Shown: piece after piece, positions 1-8,422 of the stretch
How the letters are laid out: each line of letters begins with the position of its first letter
How positions within the stretch are numbered: the first letter of the stretch is position 1
IMG/VR virus record: IMGVR_UViG_3300047474_000115
Span: 1-21,937 of that record
DNA: 21,937 nucleotides
Strand: one strand, 5' to 3'
Source: a virus
Position numbers and translations under genes: made by a program
Notes under the pieces: model-generated
Databases searched by the model: none
Told to the model about the DNA's origin: nothing
The model's input: only the letters and a program-made list of their open reading frames with translations

Positions 1-2263
1 TGAAGCTCTCATCATCCGCCGCGTCTACCAATTCATCAATCAAGTTTTTAACTTGGGTCAGGTATTGGATAGAAGACGCCCCGTCTGTTCCTTCTAGGGC
101 ATTTATTCTATCGCTCATCTTAGGGCGGAGCGTGGTGTACAGTTCCTTTAGATCGAGGTCTGGATTAGAATTCTGAATCCTCTCAACTACTTCCTCAAAA
201 GTTTCAAAAACAGCATCTGCACCGTCTTCAGCTTCTTGAAGCTTTCGCGGTTTAAATTGACCTAAGAACATTGCGATAGGGTCTTCTTTAGTTGCCGTAG
301 AAGCAATAAAATCTAGGCTACCATCCTTAGCAAATATTTTTTGTAGCTCCGGAATAAAAGTTTCGTAGTCGATCTCAATGTCTTTTGTTATGGCGCTGTA
401 CGCATCATCCACTGCTTGTCTAGATGCAAGGAAGGATTGTAGTAACTGCTCCCCAGCCGCATCGTTCAGTGCCGCAACTTCATTCTTAGTCGAGCCCAGC
501 GCCTCGGCGTTGTCCATAAGGATGTTTTTTGCCGTGTCTAGCTGGGACTGACTTAACCCAGCTTCAGCGCCACTTAGCAACTCTTCTGTTTGCTGTACGG
601 CTCCTCGGGATGTATTTAAGGCGTCTACGCCTTCGTCAACCATCCCTCCTAAGAAGTCTACAGCGGCTTCTGGCCCGCCCTCAATCGCACCCTCGGATGC
701 GGCGTCCATAGTGTCACTAATCTGCCTATTAATATTGGCAGTTGCACTTGTAACAACACCTTCTGGATCGGCGGCAGTACCGACTACTTTTTTCAACTGG
801 TTAATGTTGGAGATTAGGTCATTTGCACTTGAAGTAACAAACTCCTCAAAGCCTTCTGTGCCAAGCTCTGCTATTTTCCATGCGTATGCGCGTCTGAAGT
901 AATCTTCAGCGCCCAGCATTATAGAACCAGCACTATCCAAGTTTATTTCAGATCCACCGGCCAATGCACTCTTGAAAGTTGCATTTTCATCTAGAACGTC
1001 AGCCATTACTTTGGCTTTGATCACAAGGCTTTCTACAGGCTCATCTGCACCACCTACCATTACTGGATCAATCTTCTGCATGAACAGAAGGGCGGTAGTT
1101 CTCTGTAGCTGTTCTCCTTTTGGAGTTCCTTTTGGTAGTATAAAACCACTACCTTTTCTCCAAAGCCAGCCAGCGGATTTTCCTAAGACTATTAGGCCCG
1201 CATTAATTCCTGTGCTGTCTATGGCATGACCCAGAAAATCTTTAACGCCGCCCTCTTCCATACCAAGCTGATCTAGTGCCCAATCTCCTACTAAGGGCTC
1301 GGCATTTTGCCCATCAAGAACTAGGGCTTCACCTGTAATGACGCCTGATCCGATAAGGACAGATTTAAGGTATTTATCAAAGGCCAGCTTGTAGTCTACT
1401 GCTCCGCCCTTCTTCATCTTTGAGTATACGTTGCCCATTTGCTCGGCAAGCTTAGGTGTCATCTTAGCCAAGCCTGGGAGTGCTAGTAAGCCTTTGGCTA
1501 ATGCCCCTCCTGTAACCGCACCGCCGATAACCTCACCGATATCCATGCCGATTTTCTCTAGCTCGGTAGCGGCTGGCATAACAGGGATCATGCCGTAAGT
1601 TTCGTTAGAGCTTGGATCTCCCCCAAAATACTTATCGTAAAAGTACTCAGGTACAGACAAGGTGCTACGCAACATCTGCATACCAGCGCCCTTGAGTACT
1701 CGTTCAATGCTACCGTCCAAAGGATCAGGTACTAGGTAGCTAACTTCTTGCTTACCCTCGCCTCTGAATTCAGAAGTGACAGGCTCTGTTCCCTTTTGTA
1801 CCCGTATGCCCGCGTCATATTTAGGGGCGTTGGGGTTACTTTCTATGCCCGCATCATCATATAAGGCATCCGCGTTTGGAATACGCCCTGTGATGGGCTC
1901 ACCAACACTTTCCTGTATTGCGAGGTTCTGCTCCTGTACGGCGTTTGCTAGAAACTCTTGACGCTCATCAGAAGTCTGTAGGCCGGTGTAGGCGTCTGTC
2001 TGGACAGCCTCCACGATCACAGGGTTCATTTTCTCCTGCTCCGTGATAGGTGTTTCCATTCTATCTACCGTACCGCCCAGCCCGAGAAACCCGAGCATAC
2101 CCGTTCTATACTCAGGCTCTTCAACATACCCGCCTGAGAGAGCGCCTTGCTGTCCGTGAAATGGGCCTTTCTTTTCTGTTTCCGTATCCTCTTGTTCCGA
2201 AAGAGCTTGGTCGAGGACAGCGTTATCGGCCTTTTCTAAAGTAAATTCTAATGTTTCAGCCAT
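1..2263 (-). CDS. Large internal (ejection-type) virion protein, C-terminus beyond the window
   Basis: Reading the minus strand from the ATG at 2263-2261, the frame stays open for 754 codons to the window edge, so the gene is partial at its C-terminus. The start is supported by TAGGA eight bases upstream, overlapping the stop codon of the preceding gene; the gap is 9 bases. The first ~220 residues are acidic and low in complexity. Around residues 240-270 there is a Gly/Ala-rich hydrophobic stretch (IGEVIGGAVTGGALAKGLLA), and a second glycine-rich hydrophobic stretch follows near 300-320. The rest is mostly predicted helical and rich in Ala, Glu and Asp. I recognise no enzyme motif. Size, position next to a transglycosylase-like protein and composition fit a T7 gp16-like internal or ejection protein. 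That role is inferred from context only. Confidence 0.75.
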   Translation of the reverse strand, partial: MAETLEFTLEKADNAVLDQALSEQEDTETEKKGPFHGQQGALSGGYVEEPEYRTGMLGFLGLGGTVDRMETPITEQEKMNPVIVEAVQTDAYTGLQTSDERQEFLANAVQEQNLAIQESVGEPITGRIPNADALYDDAGIESNPNAPKYDAGIRVQKGTEPVTSEFRGEGKQEVSYLVPDPLDGSIERVLKGAGMQMLRSTLSVPEYFYDKYFGGDPSSNETYGMIPVMPAATELEKIGMDIGEVIGGAVTGGALAKGLLALPGLAKMTPKLAEQMGNVYSKMKKGGAVDYKLAFDKYLKSVLIGSGVITGEALVLDGQNAEPLVGDWALDQLGMEEGGVKDFLGHAIDSTGINAGLIVLGKSAGWLWRKGSGFILPKGTPKGEQLQRTTALLFMQKIDPVMVGGADEPVESLVIKAKVMADVLDENATFKSALAGGSEINLDSAGSIMLGAEDYFRRAYAWKIAELGTEGFEEFVTSSANDLISNINQLKKVVGTAADPEGVVTSATANINRQISDTMDAASEGAIEGGPEAAVDFLGGMVDEGVDALNTSRGAVQQTEELLSGAEAGLSQSQLDTAKNILMDNAEALGSTKNEVAALNDAAGEQLLQSFLASRQAVDDAYSAITKDIEIDYETFIPELQKIFAKDGSLDFIASTATKEDPIAMFLGQFKPRKLQEAEDGADAVFETFEEVVERIQNSNPDLDLKELYTTLRPKMSDRINALEGTDGASSIQYLTQVKNLIDELVDAADDESF

Positions 2264-2272
2264 CAGTGTGTC

Positions 2273-5266
2273 CTATTCAAAAAACTTGATGGAGATTTTA
2301 GGTTCTCCATTTGCGGTAGTAGTTCTCTCCACCCAGAATTTCTTGCCCTCTGCCTTCAGTTTTCTAATCGCTTCAGCCGCCGCCACGCCTTGATCACCGC
2401 TAAGTTGATCTAATACTGCGTCCGGCAGAGAGTCACTTTGAGGGCCGAGGTAGCGGCCTTGAATGACCCCTGTTTCAGACTGTGCCCACAGGTAATTGTC
2501 TAGGGCCCGTTGCGTTGTACGCCCCGCTTCCACGCTTTCTGCGCTAAACCGAGTAGCGTTGGGCATTAATATTCTGTCGAATACATCAGTGCTTTTTCTG
2601 GCGTTGATGATTGAAGGGCTCTGCCCTGCTATCGATACTTGCTCGTTAAAGCTAACCCAGTGGTTGTTCACCATGCTCTTCAGTGTCGTAGTAAAGACAG
2701 TGTAATTATTCCCTGAGTTAACAGAGTTTTTAAGCACCCGATAATCTTGGTTACTAAAGCCGTTACCCGCTTGCCCTTCAGCCCTACCAACAGAGAAGAT
2801 AAAGCGAACCATGTCTGCTTGAAATTGCTTGTAGACATTTGCTTGGGCTGTAGTTGCGTTTGATAGCCCGTCAAGACCCTCAATTTTAGCTAAAACCTCT
2901 GATTGGCTTAGGTTTCTGTAGTCCTCACTTCCCAGCAAATCAACAAACGAGTCTAGCTCGGTTTTGAAAGAGCTAAAAAGACTATTTATTGATCCGGCCG
3001 TAGTAAGAGTGTTTTCATACATCGCAACCTTATCAGACAGGTTTTTAGCGTTAGTAGCCATTTGAGAAATGCTAACAAACTGTGCCTGTAATTCAGACGT
3101 TTCATCATTCGCCGCTGTTATGCGCTTATCTACATCGTCTGATTGGGCTAGTGTCATTGCACTGACGTTTGTATACGGAGCAGTTTCACCGTCAGTTGGC
3201 TTGTTCCAAGGCTCGTTGGTCATAGGATCGATGAACCCACCGGCCCCATCACTAATCAAGTTTCTTGTTTTTTCTACGCCGTCTGAATTAGTAAATGTAA
3301 CCACCATTTCCATAGGATCGTCTGCTACTTTTGTGGCGGCAGAAGCGGCTAAGTAGGCTTTTTTTGTAATTTTGAACGATGCTAAAAATGCAGAATCTTC
3401 ATCAGTTAGCTCGTCTGGAGTCTTATTTAGAATACCTTCTTCTTTAATAGAGTCGGCGGCGAAGTTAGCTGGGGTGTATGTCAGCGATAGCCCATCCGAA
3501 TCTGTGGAAGTCATTTCTTTCCAAGTAGATTCTGCTTCTATGAGAATTTCTCTCTGATCTATCAGAGCCTTTTGGTAGGCATCTGTTTCTGCGGGGGTAC
3601 GCACCGGAAGACCTTCGTACCGCTCAATGACCTTCTCTGTAGCCTCCCAAGTTGGGTCGTTATAGATAGTTTGCATGTAAGAAGTTTTGGCCGCTAGGGC
3701 CTGTGCGTCTGCGTCACCCAAAGTATTAAAATGCAGAATTCTCTCTTGCATTATCTTTAGGTTGGAGTAGTACGCATCATCTAAACTTGCATCATCAGTC
3801 GGGTCATAGTTAGCTACAATATTACTAGCATTCCTATACTTATCATCGCCCCTCTGGAAGGTATCCCAGAGCATGGCGTTAGCACTATCAAGAGTGTTGT
3901 CTATGCTAGTGTCTAGCTTCCACTTCTTCTCAATTATTGCATTTGCTTGTGCTAGTAGCTGACCACTTTCGGCACTGTTAAAGACTTCAAACAAAGTCTT
4001 ACCACCCAACTCGGGGTATTTAGTTCCGTTGTCTGTCCTCATGTTTTCGACATAGTTGCCTTTTGTCGAGCCGTCTGAGGATACTAGCCGCAGAGGCAGA
4101 GTTTCCCCTGTCCCACGCCTAATCGGAGTGTATGCGTCTGAGCCTACTGAGGAAGCTTGGATGCGGTTGAACGTATCTATATTAGACAATCCAGTTTGGA
4201 TAAGAATTTCAGCATCAATCTTCTCTCGGTGCTTCTTCTTAAACCAACCAACCAGACCAGTTTCGTCACTCGGGGGTATTACAGAAACGGGCTCACTAAG
4301 ATCTACCGGAGTTGCCGCCGAAGTTGTCTGGGCATTGCCGCCAAACTTTTCGAGGTAGTCGCTAAGGTAAGTCCGAGCATATGTGCCATCAGGGTTCTGT
4401 ACTTCGTCTGATGGGTTACTAGCACCGCCGGAAGTTAGGAAGTCTGTAGCCCCCTTCTTACCGCCCAGATGGGCCATAGCAAGAATGCCATCGGCCGTCA
4501 CAGTAACGCCATTAATCTCCGTTCCTACATATTGTTGTAGGCCAGAGTCATTTGCCCACTTAGTCAGATCACCAATGTGCCAATCTCGTAGCGCCTTACG
4601 TTGCTCGGCGTTAAGATTAGGTATGTCATCTAGAGTTAGGTTTGTTCCGTTAGCCGTGTTGTAATCCTGTAGGCGTAGCTTACCAAACTGCAACTCCCCC
4701 ACAACTACTCGGCCCTCAGTATCCACCGTGCGGGCAGAGGTATCTCCACTACTCTCTGCGCCAATTAAGTTTGACTCAAAGTCGGCAGACGGAGCTATTG
4801 TATTTAGGGCCTGATTGGTTTGTACATCTACTGGTAGTGGCTCCCCTTCTTCAACGCCAGATGCCGCCTCGGTTAGAGCCGCGTTAGTCTGATCTGCTAG
4901 GTCGGTAGCCGGAGTCGCTACCCCATCAATAGGCGCAGTTAAGTTATCTTTCTTTGCCTCAAGTGCGGCCCAAGAAGATTGGTTGTTCTGGATCATCTGC
5001 TCTATTGAGGAAACAGTTTGCCCTAGCCGTGCCGCATCATAAATATTGTTGTAGGCCGCACTATCTGCGGAAATATCATATTTATCCATCAGCCTAGTAG
5101 CCAGATCATCGGCTTCTAAGTCTTTTTGCTGTTCAGCTTTGTACCCAGTGTACTTTGCTTTAAACCCAGCAAGTTGCTCTTTTACTCTAGAAGTTTTTAT
5201 TGCTTCCCCGATTTGTAGACCTTTAATAAAGCCATCGGAGAGTCCATCCATTCGATATCTACTCAC
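2273..5266 (-). CDS. Internal virion protein with lysozyme/transglycosylase-like domain (997 aa)
   Basis: A 997-residue protein with a putative peptidoglycan-cleaving domain at about residues 161-310. It shows FESNLIGAESSGD with candidate catalytic Glu171, then VVGELQFGKLRLQDY, then a helical part containing GILAMAHLGG and a GTYARTYLSDYLEKFGG end. This is the usual layout of phage SLT/lysozyme-like domains (Glu in an ES-G context, then G-x-x-Q). Such domains in internal proteins thin the cell wall during DNA entry, as in T7 gp16. The remaining ~690 residues are helical and without known motifs. The start is GTG at 5266-5264, preceded by AAAGGAG at 8 bases; an in-frame ATG lies five codons further in. 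It overlaps the preceding gene by 8 bases. The N-terminus carries a glycine-spaced motif (DGFIKGLQIGEAIK) also found at the end of the preceding protein. The enzyme call is moderate, the virion role likely. Confidence 0.78.
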   Translation of the reverse strand: MSRYRMDGLSDGFIKGLQIGEAIKTSRVKEQLAGFKAKYTGYKAEQQKDLEADDLATRLMDKYDISADSAAYNNIYDAARLGQTVSSIEQMIQNNQSSWAALEAKKDNLTAPIDGVATPATDLADQTNAALTEAASGVEEGEPLPVDVQTNQALNTIAPSADFESNLIGAESSGDTSARTVDTEGRVVVGELQFGKLRLQDYNTANGTNLTLDDIPNLNAEQRKALRDWHIGDLTKWANDSGLQQYVGTEINGVTVTADGILAMAHLGGKKGATDFLTSGGASNPSDEVQNPDGTYARTYLSDYLEKFGGNAQTTSAATPVDLSEPVSVIPPSDETGLVGWFKKKHREKIDAEILIQTGLSNIDTFNRIQASSVGSDAYTPIRRGTGETLPLRLVSSDGSTKGNYVENMRTDNGTKYPELGGKTLFEVFNSAESGQLLAQANAIIEKKWKLDTSIDNTLDSANAMLWDTFQRGDDKYRNASNIVANYDPTDDASLDDAYYSNLKIMQERILHFNTLGDADAQALAAKTSYMQTIYNDPTWEATEKVIERYEGLPVRTPAETDAYQKALIDQREILIEAESTWKEMTSTDSDGLSLTYTPANFAADSIKEEGILNKTPDELTDEDSAFLASFKITKKAYLAASAATKVADDPMEMVVTFTNSDGVEKTRNLISDGAGGFIDPMTNEPWNKPTDGETAPYTNVSAMTLAQSDDVDKRITAANDETSELQAQFVSISQMATNAKNLSDKVAMYENTLTTAGSINSLFSSFKTELDSFVDLLGSEDYRNLSQSEVLAKIEGLDGLSNATTAQANVYKQFQADMVRFIFSVGRAEGQAGNGFSNQDYRVLKNSVNSGNNYTVFTTTLKSMVNNHWVSFNEQVSIAGQSPSIINARKSTDVFDRILMPNATRFSAESVEAGRTTQRALDNYLWAQSETGVIQGRYLGPQSDSLPDAVLDQLSGDQGVAAAEAIRKLKAEGKKFWVERTTTANGEPKISIKFFE

Positions 5267-5909
5267 CGCTGTTCTCCTTTATGGCTTGCCCAAGCTTAAC
5301 TCCTGTGACTAGGCCATCTCCCGCCCCATTCATGTCGAATGCGGGGTCAGGTTGTCCGAATACTGAGGGTGTCATTGGGCTCGGGGCCATCAGACCTCCG
5401 GTGTTAAATGCAGGGACATCCTCTGGGTCGGCTCCGCCGAGCATCTCTTCTTGCTCTTTGCGTAAAGCTTCTACTTCCTCGGGATCTATTGCTTCGTTGG
5501 GTGTGCCTCTTTCAAGGCGCTTATCTACGACTTCTGCCGACACATACTGAGGGGCTTCATCGATCCCTAGTTCATATTTAATGTCGTAGCTTTTTGCCAT
5601 TATCTCAAATAAACGAGCTACTGGCCCAGCTATAAGAAGCGCAAAGTCAGGTGACCACTTACCTTCACTAATTCCTTTGGTCACAACCATGTCTACACAG
5701 GCGGCTATAGTCACTTCAGATTTAAGAAGGTTCATGTACATAAACCCTTCCTGAGTGTCCGTTAACTGCTCTGTGATGTAGTCTACGGCTTCATCAGTGT
5801 CGGTAATATCTGGCGGTCTACGCCACGGATAATTACGCTCATCTGAAGTTTTATTCTCCCCAGGGATAGGGCCATCTGGATTACGGGGGTCGAGTAGTTG
5901 TCTAGGCAT
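5259..5909 (-). CDS. Virion-associated protein of unknown function, 216 aa
   Basis: I do not recognise the family. The start chosen is ATG at 5909-5907, because AGAGGA lies 8 bases upstream; the frame could extend to a GTG at 5933, but that has no good ribosome site. The gene overlaps the stop of the preceding gene by 8 bases. The N-terminal ~30 residues are rich in Pro, Asp and Arg and include YPWRRPPD. Residues ~35-120 look like a compact helical domain with a hydrophobic centre (FALLIAGPVARLFEIMAKSY). After a charged Glu-rich helix, the C-terminal third is Pro/Gly/Met-rich and disordered-looking, containing NTGGLM. The extreme C-terminus, GDGLVTGVKLGQAIKE, resembles the N-terminus of the next protein. 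Its place between internal virion genes suggests a particle or assembly role. Confidence 0.75.
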   Translation of the reverse strand: MPRQLLDPRNPDGPIPGENKTSDERNYPWRRPPDITDTDEAVDYITEQLTDTQEGFMYMNLLKSEVTIAACVDMVVTKGISEGKWSPDFALLIAGPVARLFEIMAKSYDIKYELGIDEAPQYVSAEVVDKRLERGTPNEAIDPEEVEALRKEQEEMLGGADPEDVPAFNTGGLMAPSPMTPSVFGQPDPAFDMNGAGDGLVTGVKLGQAIKENSGE

Positions 5910-6099
5910 CAGTCTCTTCCTCTCCATCTTCACCCATAGCTTCTTCTAAGGTGGTTTCGTCTTTCAAAACTTCCTCTTCCAGTTCATCGAAAAACTCAGG
6001 GGTGTATTGTACACTTTCCTGTATCTCTCCGATATTTTCTGCCAACTTTCCTTTATAAAAGGATGCTATGGATTTTCTTAAACCTTCTTCAAATGTCAT
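5902..6099 (-). CDS. Small acidic protein of unknown function, 65 aa
   Basis: A 65-residue protein with a basic, aromatic N-terminal third (SIASFYKGKLAENI) and a strongly acidic C-terminal half dominated by Glu and Asp. The start ATG at 6099-6097 forms an ATGA overlap of 4 bases with the stop of the preceding gene, and its own stop overlaps the next start by 8 bases, so it is very likely translated by coupling. No membrane segment or signal peptide is visible. Size and charge would fit a small assembly partner of the neighbouring internal proteins, but nothing in the sequence proves that. Confidence 0.7.
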   Translation of the reverse strand: MTFEEGLRKSIASFYKGKLAENIGEIQESVQYTPEFFDELEEEVLKDETTLEEAMGEDGEEETDA

Positions 6100-7997
6100 C
6101 GTGGGAACACCTCATCGTAATTCACCCTAAGATATCCGTCCTCGCCTTTTTGAACGGACTCGGGTTTAATTTTCATAACTTCTTGTGCAATTACGCCTAG
6201 AGTAGGTTGATTTTGTATCCCCATTTCATGAGCTTTTTCGTTCCAATCCCATTGATAAATGCCCACCCCGTTAGTGAGGTCTTTGACATGCACCACATTC
6301 TCTTTGAGGCGGATATCTGATAGGGCGGCAAATACGCCGATACCTGTTCCAACTGCGTTCAGAACTCCGTTTATTTTGGAGGCTTTGTACTCTTTGCCGA
6401 TCTGGTACTTTTGAATGTCGTATCCGAGCTTGGCCTCGAAAATACGCAGTAAACGATCTCGGGCGTTCTCACCCTCTCGCCAAGCGTAGTCTAAGAGGGA
6501 GTCGGTACGATCCCACATCTGGTTAAGCTGTTCAGAAGTGAGCCCTACCATATTCTTTACGTCTAGTGCCGCCGCTTCAAACTTCTGCTCGGACTCTAGA
6601 ACCGTAATATCCTGCCGCCACTTTGCGTTACCGGCATCAACTTTATATTGCATGGTTTGGTAGAACTGCTCTCTATTGTTCTCAAGAGAAGCATTGAACT
6701 CTCGCATGTCATTTATTTCGCCCGCATTAAACTGCTTCATGGCGTTAGACTGCGTTGCGTTGAAGCGAGAGATCTGTGACCCAAGCTCATCGTAAAACAT
6801 ATCCATTTCATTTTGGCTTGAAGCCACAAATTGACGTTTTACGTTTTCTTGCTTGGCATCTTCCATAATAGATTGCTGACGCAACTGCATTTTTAGGACA
6901 TGCGTCTGTTGCTCATTTTCTAAGTTTTGAAGATCCATCATCATAAAAGATTTGGCATTGGTGACAGCTTGCGTCATACGAGCATCCAGATCTGCCACAT
7001 TCATCTTAGATAGAATGTTTGCCGTGTTTAGTGCCTGAGTATTTCGTGCATCTAGGTTCTTAATAGTCAGGGTCTGGAAAAACTTACTGTCTGCGTTTGC
7101 GATAGGTAGGATAGATTCCATTGTGGCGGCGGAGACTGCGCCCATTGCGGCCGTCCCTGTCACACCACTAAGGGCCATCATCTTCATCACGCCCTTAACG
7201 GCTCCGGCGGCAAACGCAGGGATTCTGGGCTCCCCTGTCACCGGATCAACAAATTGCTTTTGCAGTATTTCAAGCTGTCCTGCTACTGTAGCTTTGGCGT
7301 CAATGTAATTACCTTCGCCAAGCTCCTGCGCCAGCATCTTTCCAGAAAGAGTTGTGGTATCTACAACCGTGGACATGTTCTGGGTGTAGACCGTGTTTAG
7401 AGATTGCCCTACTTGGTTAATTGTTCCATCTGCGTTTACGCCAGTAGCTAACCCTTTCATGTCTAGGGTATCGATGTTCACTATGGCTTCATCGCTAACA
7501 GTACCCTGTGCCGCATTTGCATCAGCAAGCGCACTGTTTACTGAGGCTTGGGTATTCTGAACAGTGTAGCTATTAACATCGCCCTGCGTGACGTTGCTGG
7601 CGAGGCTAGTGTTATTTACGGTTGCAACATCCTGAGAAAGACCTCCAGCATCTATGCTGTAGTCTGAGCCGTCTAGTATAGTCCCAGGTGTGTTAGGGTC
7701 GATGCCCTCTACGTCATCGGAGAGAGTTCTGTCAGGGCCTAAGAATGTAGAGGGGTCGTTGATTATTGATGTAGAGACTTCTGCTACGTTAGTGCCGCCC
7801 ACTACCTCAGAATTATTAGAAACTGATGAATCTGTCCCAGTTGGACTATTTGCAATGGCGGCATTTTCATTAACAACGCCTTCGCCGCCAGCTATATCCT
7901 CTAGAGAGAGGTCAGTGGTTTGTCCTGTATCACTGGCATTGCCCGTTACAGCACTTATGTCTCCTACGAGCCCATTTATATCAATTGGTATTGGCAT
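6096..7997 (-). CDS. Coiled-coil virion protein with C-terminal S74 intramolecular chaperone domain
   Basis: 633 residues. The first ~200 are Thr/Ser/Asp/Asn-rich, low in charge and beta-like. Residues ~255-300 form an Ala/Gly/Met-rich hydrophobic stretch. Residues ~310-550 are a long helical, coiled-coil-like region with repeated FNA patterns (RFNATQSNAMKQFNAGE, then REFNASLENNREQF). From residue 560 the C-terminus matches the peptidase S74 / endosialidase chaperone family: SDIRLKENV, then GVIAQEV, then GYLRVNYDEV. In this family the Ser and Lys of the first motif carry out self-cleavage once the trimer has folded. Both are present here, so autocleavage before Ser560 is plausible. S74 domains are usually found on tail spikes and fibres, while the helical body and the location suggest an internal or tail-core protein. 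The S74 call is strong; the role of the body is uncertain. Confidence 0.85.
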   Translation of the reverse strand: MPIPIDINGLVGDISAVTGNASDTGQTTDLSLEDIAGGEGVVNENAAIANSPTGTDSSVSNNSEVVGGTNVAEVSTSIINDPSTFLGPDRTLSDDVEGIDPNTPGTILDGSDYSIDAGGLSQDVATVNNTSLASNVTQGDVNSYTVQNTQASVNSALADANAAQGTVSDEAIVNIDTLDMKGLATGVNADGTINQVGQSLNTVYTQNMSTVVDTTTLSGKMLAQELGEGNYIDAKATVAGQLEILQKQFVDPVTGEPRIPAFAAGAVKGVMKMMALSGVTGTAAMGAVSAATMESILPIANADSKFFQTLTIKNLDARNTQALNTANILSKMNVADLDARMTQAVTNAKSFMMMDLQNLENEQQTHVLKMQLRQQSIMEDAKQENVKRQFVASSQNEMDMFYDELGSQISRFNATQSNAMKQFNAGEINDMREFNASLENNREQFYQTMQYKVDAGNAKWRQDITVLESEQKFEAAALDVKNMVGLTSEQLNQMWDRTDSLLDYAWREGENARDRLLRIFEAKLGYDIQKYQIGKEYKASKINGVLNAVGTGIGVFAALSDIRLKENVVHVKDLTNGVGIYQWDWNEKAHEMGIQNQPTLGVIAQEVMKIKPESVQKGEDGYLRVNYDEVFPR

Positions 7998-8241
7998 TTA
8001 TTTTATCTCGCTCTATGTGGCAGTTCCGGAGAGTGTCTCGTAATTTTATATAGTCGATGATGGCACGGTTGATGGCTTCAGAATCTGCCTCAGAAACAGA
8101 CATTAGTTCGTCTGCTAACTGGGAATTAAATTCATCATCATAAACTATAATCTCAGGGCAATAGATCTCTAGTGTGCTAGAGCCCCTTGTCGCGCAAGCG
8201 GTCAATAAGCTCACTGCGGTTATTAATAGAAGTACTCTCAT
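7981..8241 (-). CDS. Outer-membrane spanin lipoprotein (Rz1-like o-spanin)
   Basis: 86 residues if started at ATG 8241-8239, which gives a clean lipoprotein signal: MRVLLLITAVSLLTAC with lipobox L-T-A-C and lipidated Cys16. The open frame extends to 8295, but that extra N-terminus would bury the signal peptide, so I reject the longer start. The mature part is acidic and helical and ends with a YIKLRDTLRNC segment, common in marine phage Rz1-like proteins. It should be lipid-anchored in the outer membrane and bind the inner-membrane spanin to fuse the two membranes at the last step of lysis. Its 5' end lies out of frame inside the i-spanin gene (65-base overlap), and its 3' end overlaps the next gene by 17 bases. 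This implies a host with an outer membrane. Confidence 0.82.
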   Translation of the reverse strand: MRVLLLITAVSLLTACATRGSSTLEIYCPEIIVYDDEFNSQLADELMSVSEADSEAINRAIIDYIKLRDTLRNCHIERDKINANTN

Positions 8242-8422
8242 CAGCTTCCATGTTTTTGTAAAATTCTGCTCTGTCTTTCTCTGTCTCAACATCATCTTTC
8301 AGATGCTCGACTTCGTTAAGCTTTGCCCCATCCTTTCTTCCAAGGATGTAGAGAATGGGCAGTAGAGCCGCGAATGCCGCATAGAGGTAAATCTTCAGTT
8401 TCCCAGTTAAGATGGAAAACAC
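8177..8422 (-). CDS. Inner-membrane spanin (Rz-like i-spanin), 81 aa
   Basis: An 81-residue protein with one N-terminal membrane segment (about residues 9-27, IYLYAAFAALLPILYILG) followed by a charged coiled-coil-like periplasmic part rich in Glu, Asp, Lys and Arg. This is the Rz-type topology: membrane anchor inside, helix reaching across the periplasm. The start is GTG at 8422-8420, sharing one base with the endolysin TAG stop, with AAAGGGG seven bases upstream. The gene for the lipoprotein partner begins inside it in another frame, which is the classic overlapping spanin pair. It is shorter than lambda Rz (153 residues) but within the range of small phage i-spanins. Confidence 0.8.
   Translation of the reverse strand: MFSILTGKLKIYLYAAFAALLPILYILGRKDGAKLNEVEHLKDDVETEKDRAEFYKNMEADESTSINNRSELIDRLRDKGL

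Noticed and set aside
529-2244. Several short plus-strand frames at the left end
   Set aside because: The minus strand is continuously open from 2263 to the edge with a good ribosome site and protein-like sequence; the plus-strand frames are shadows.
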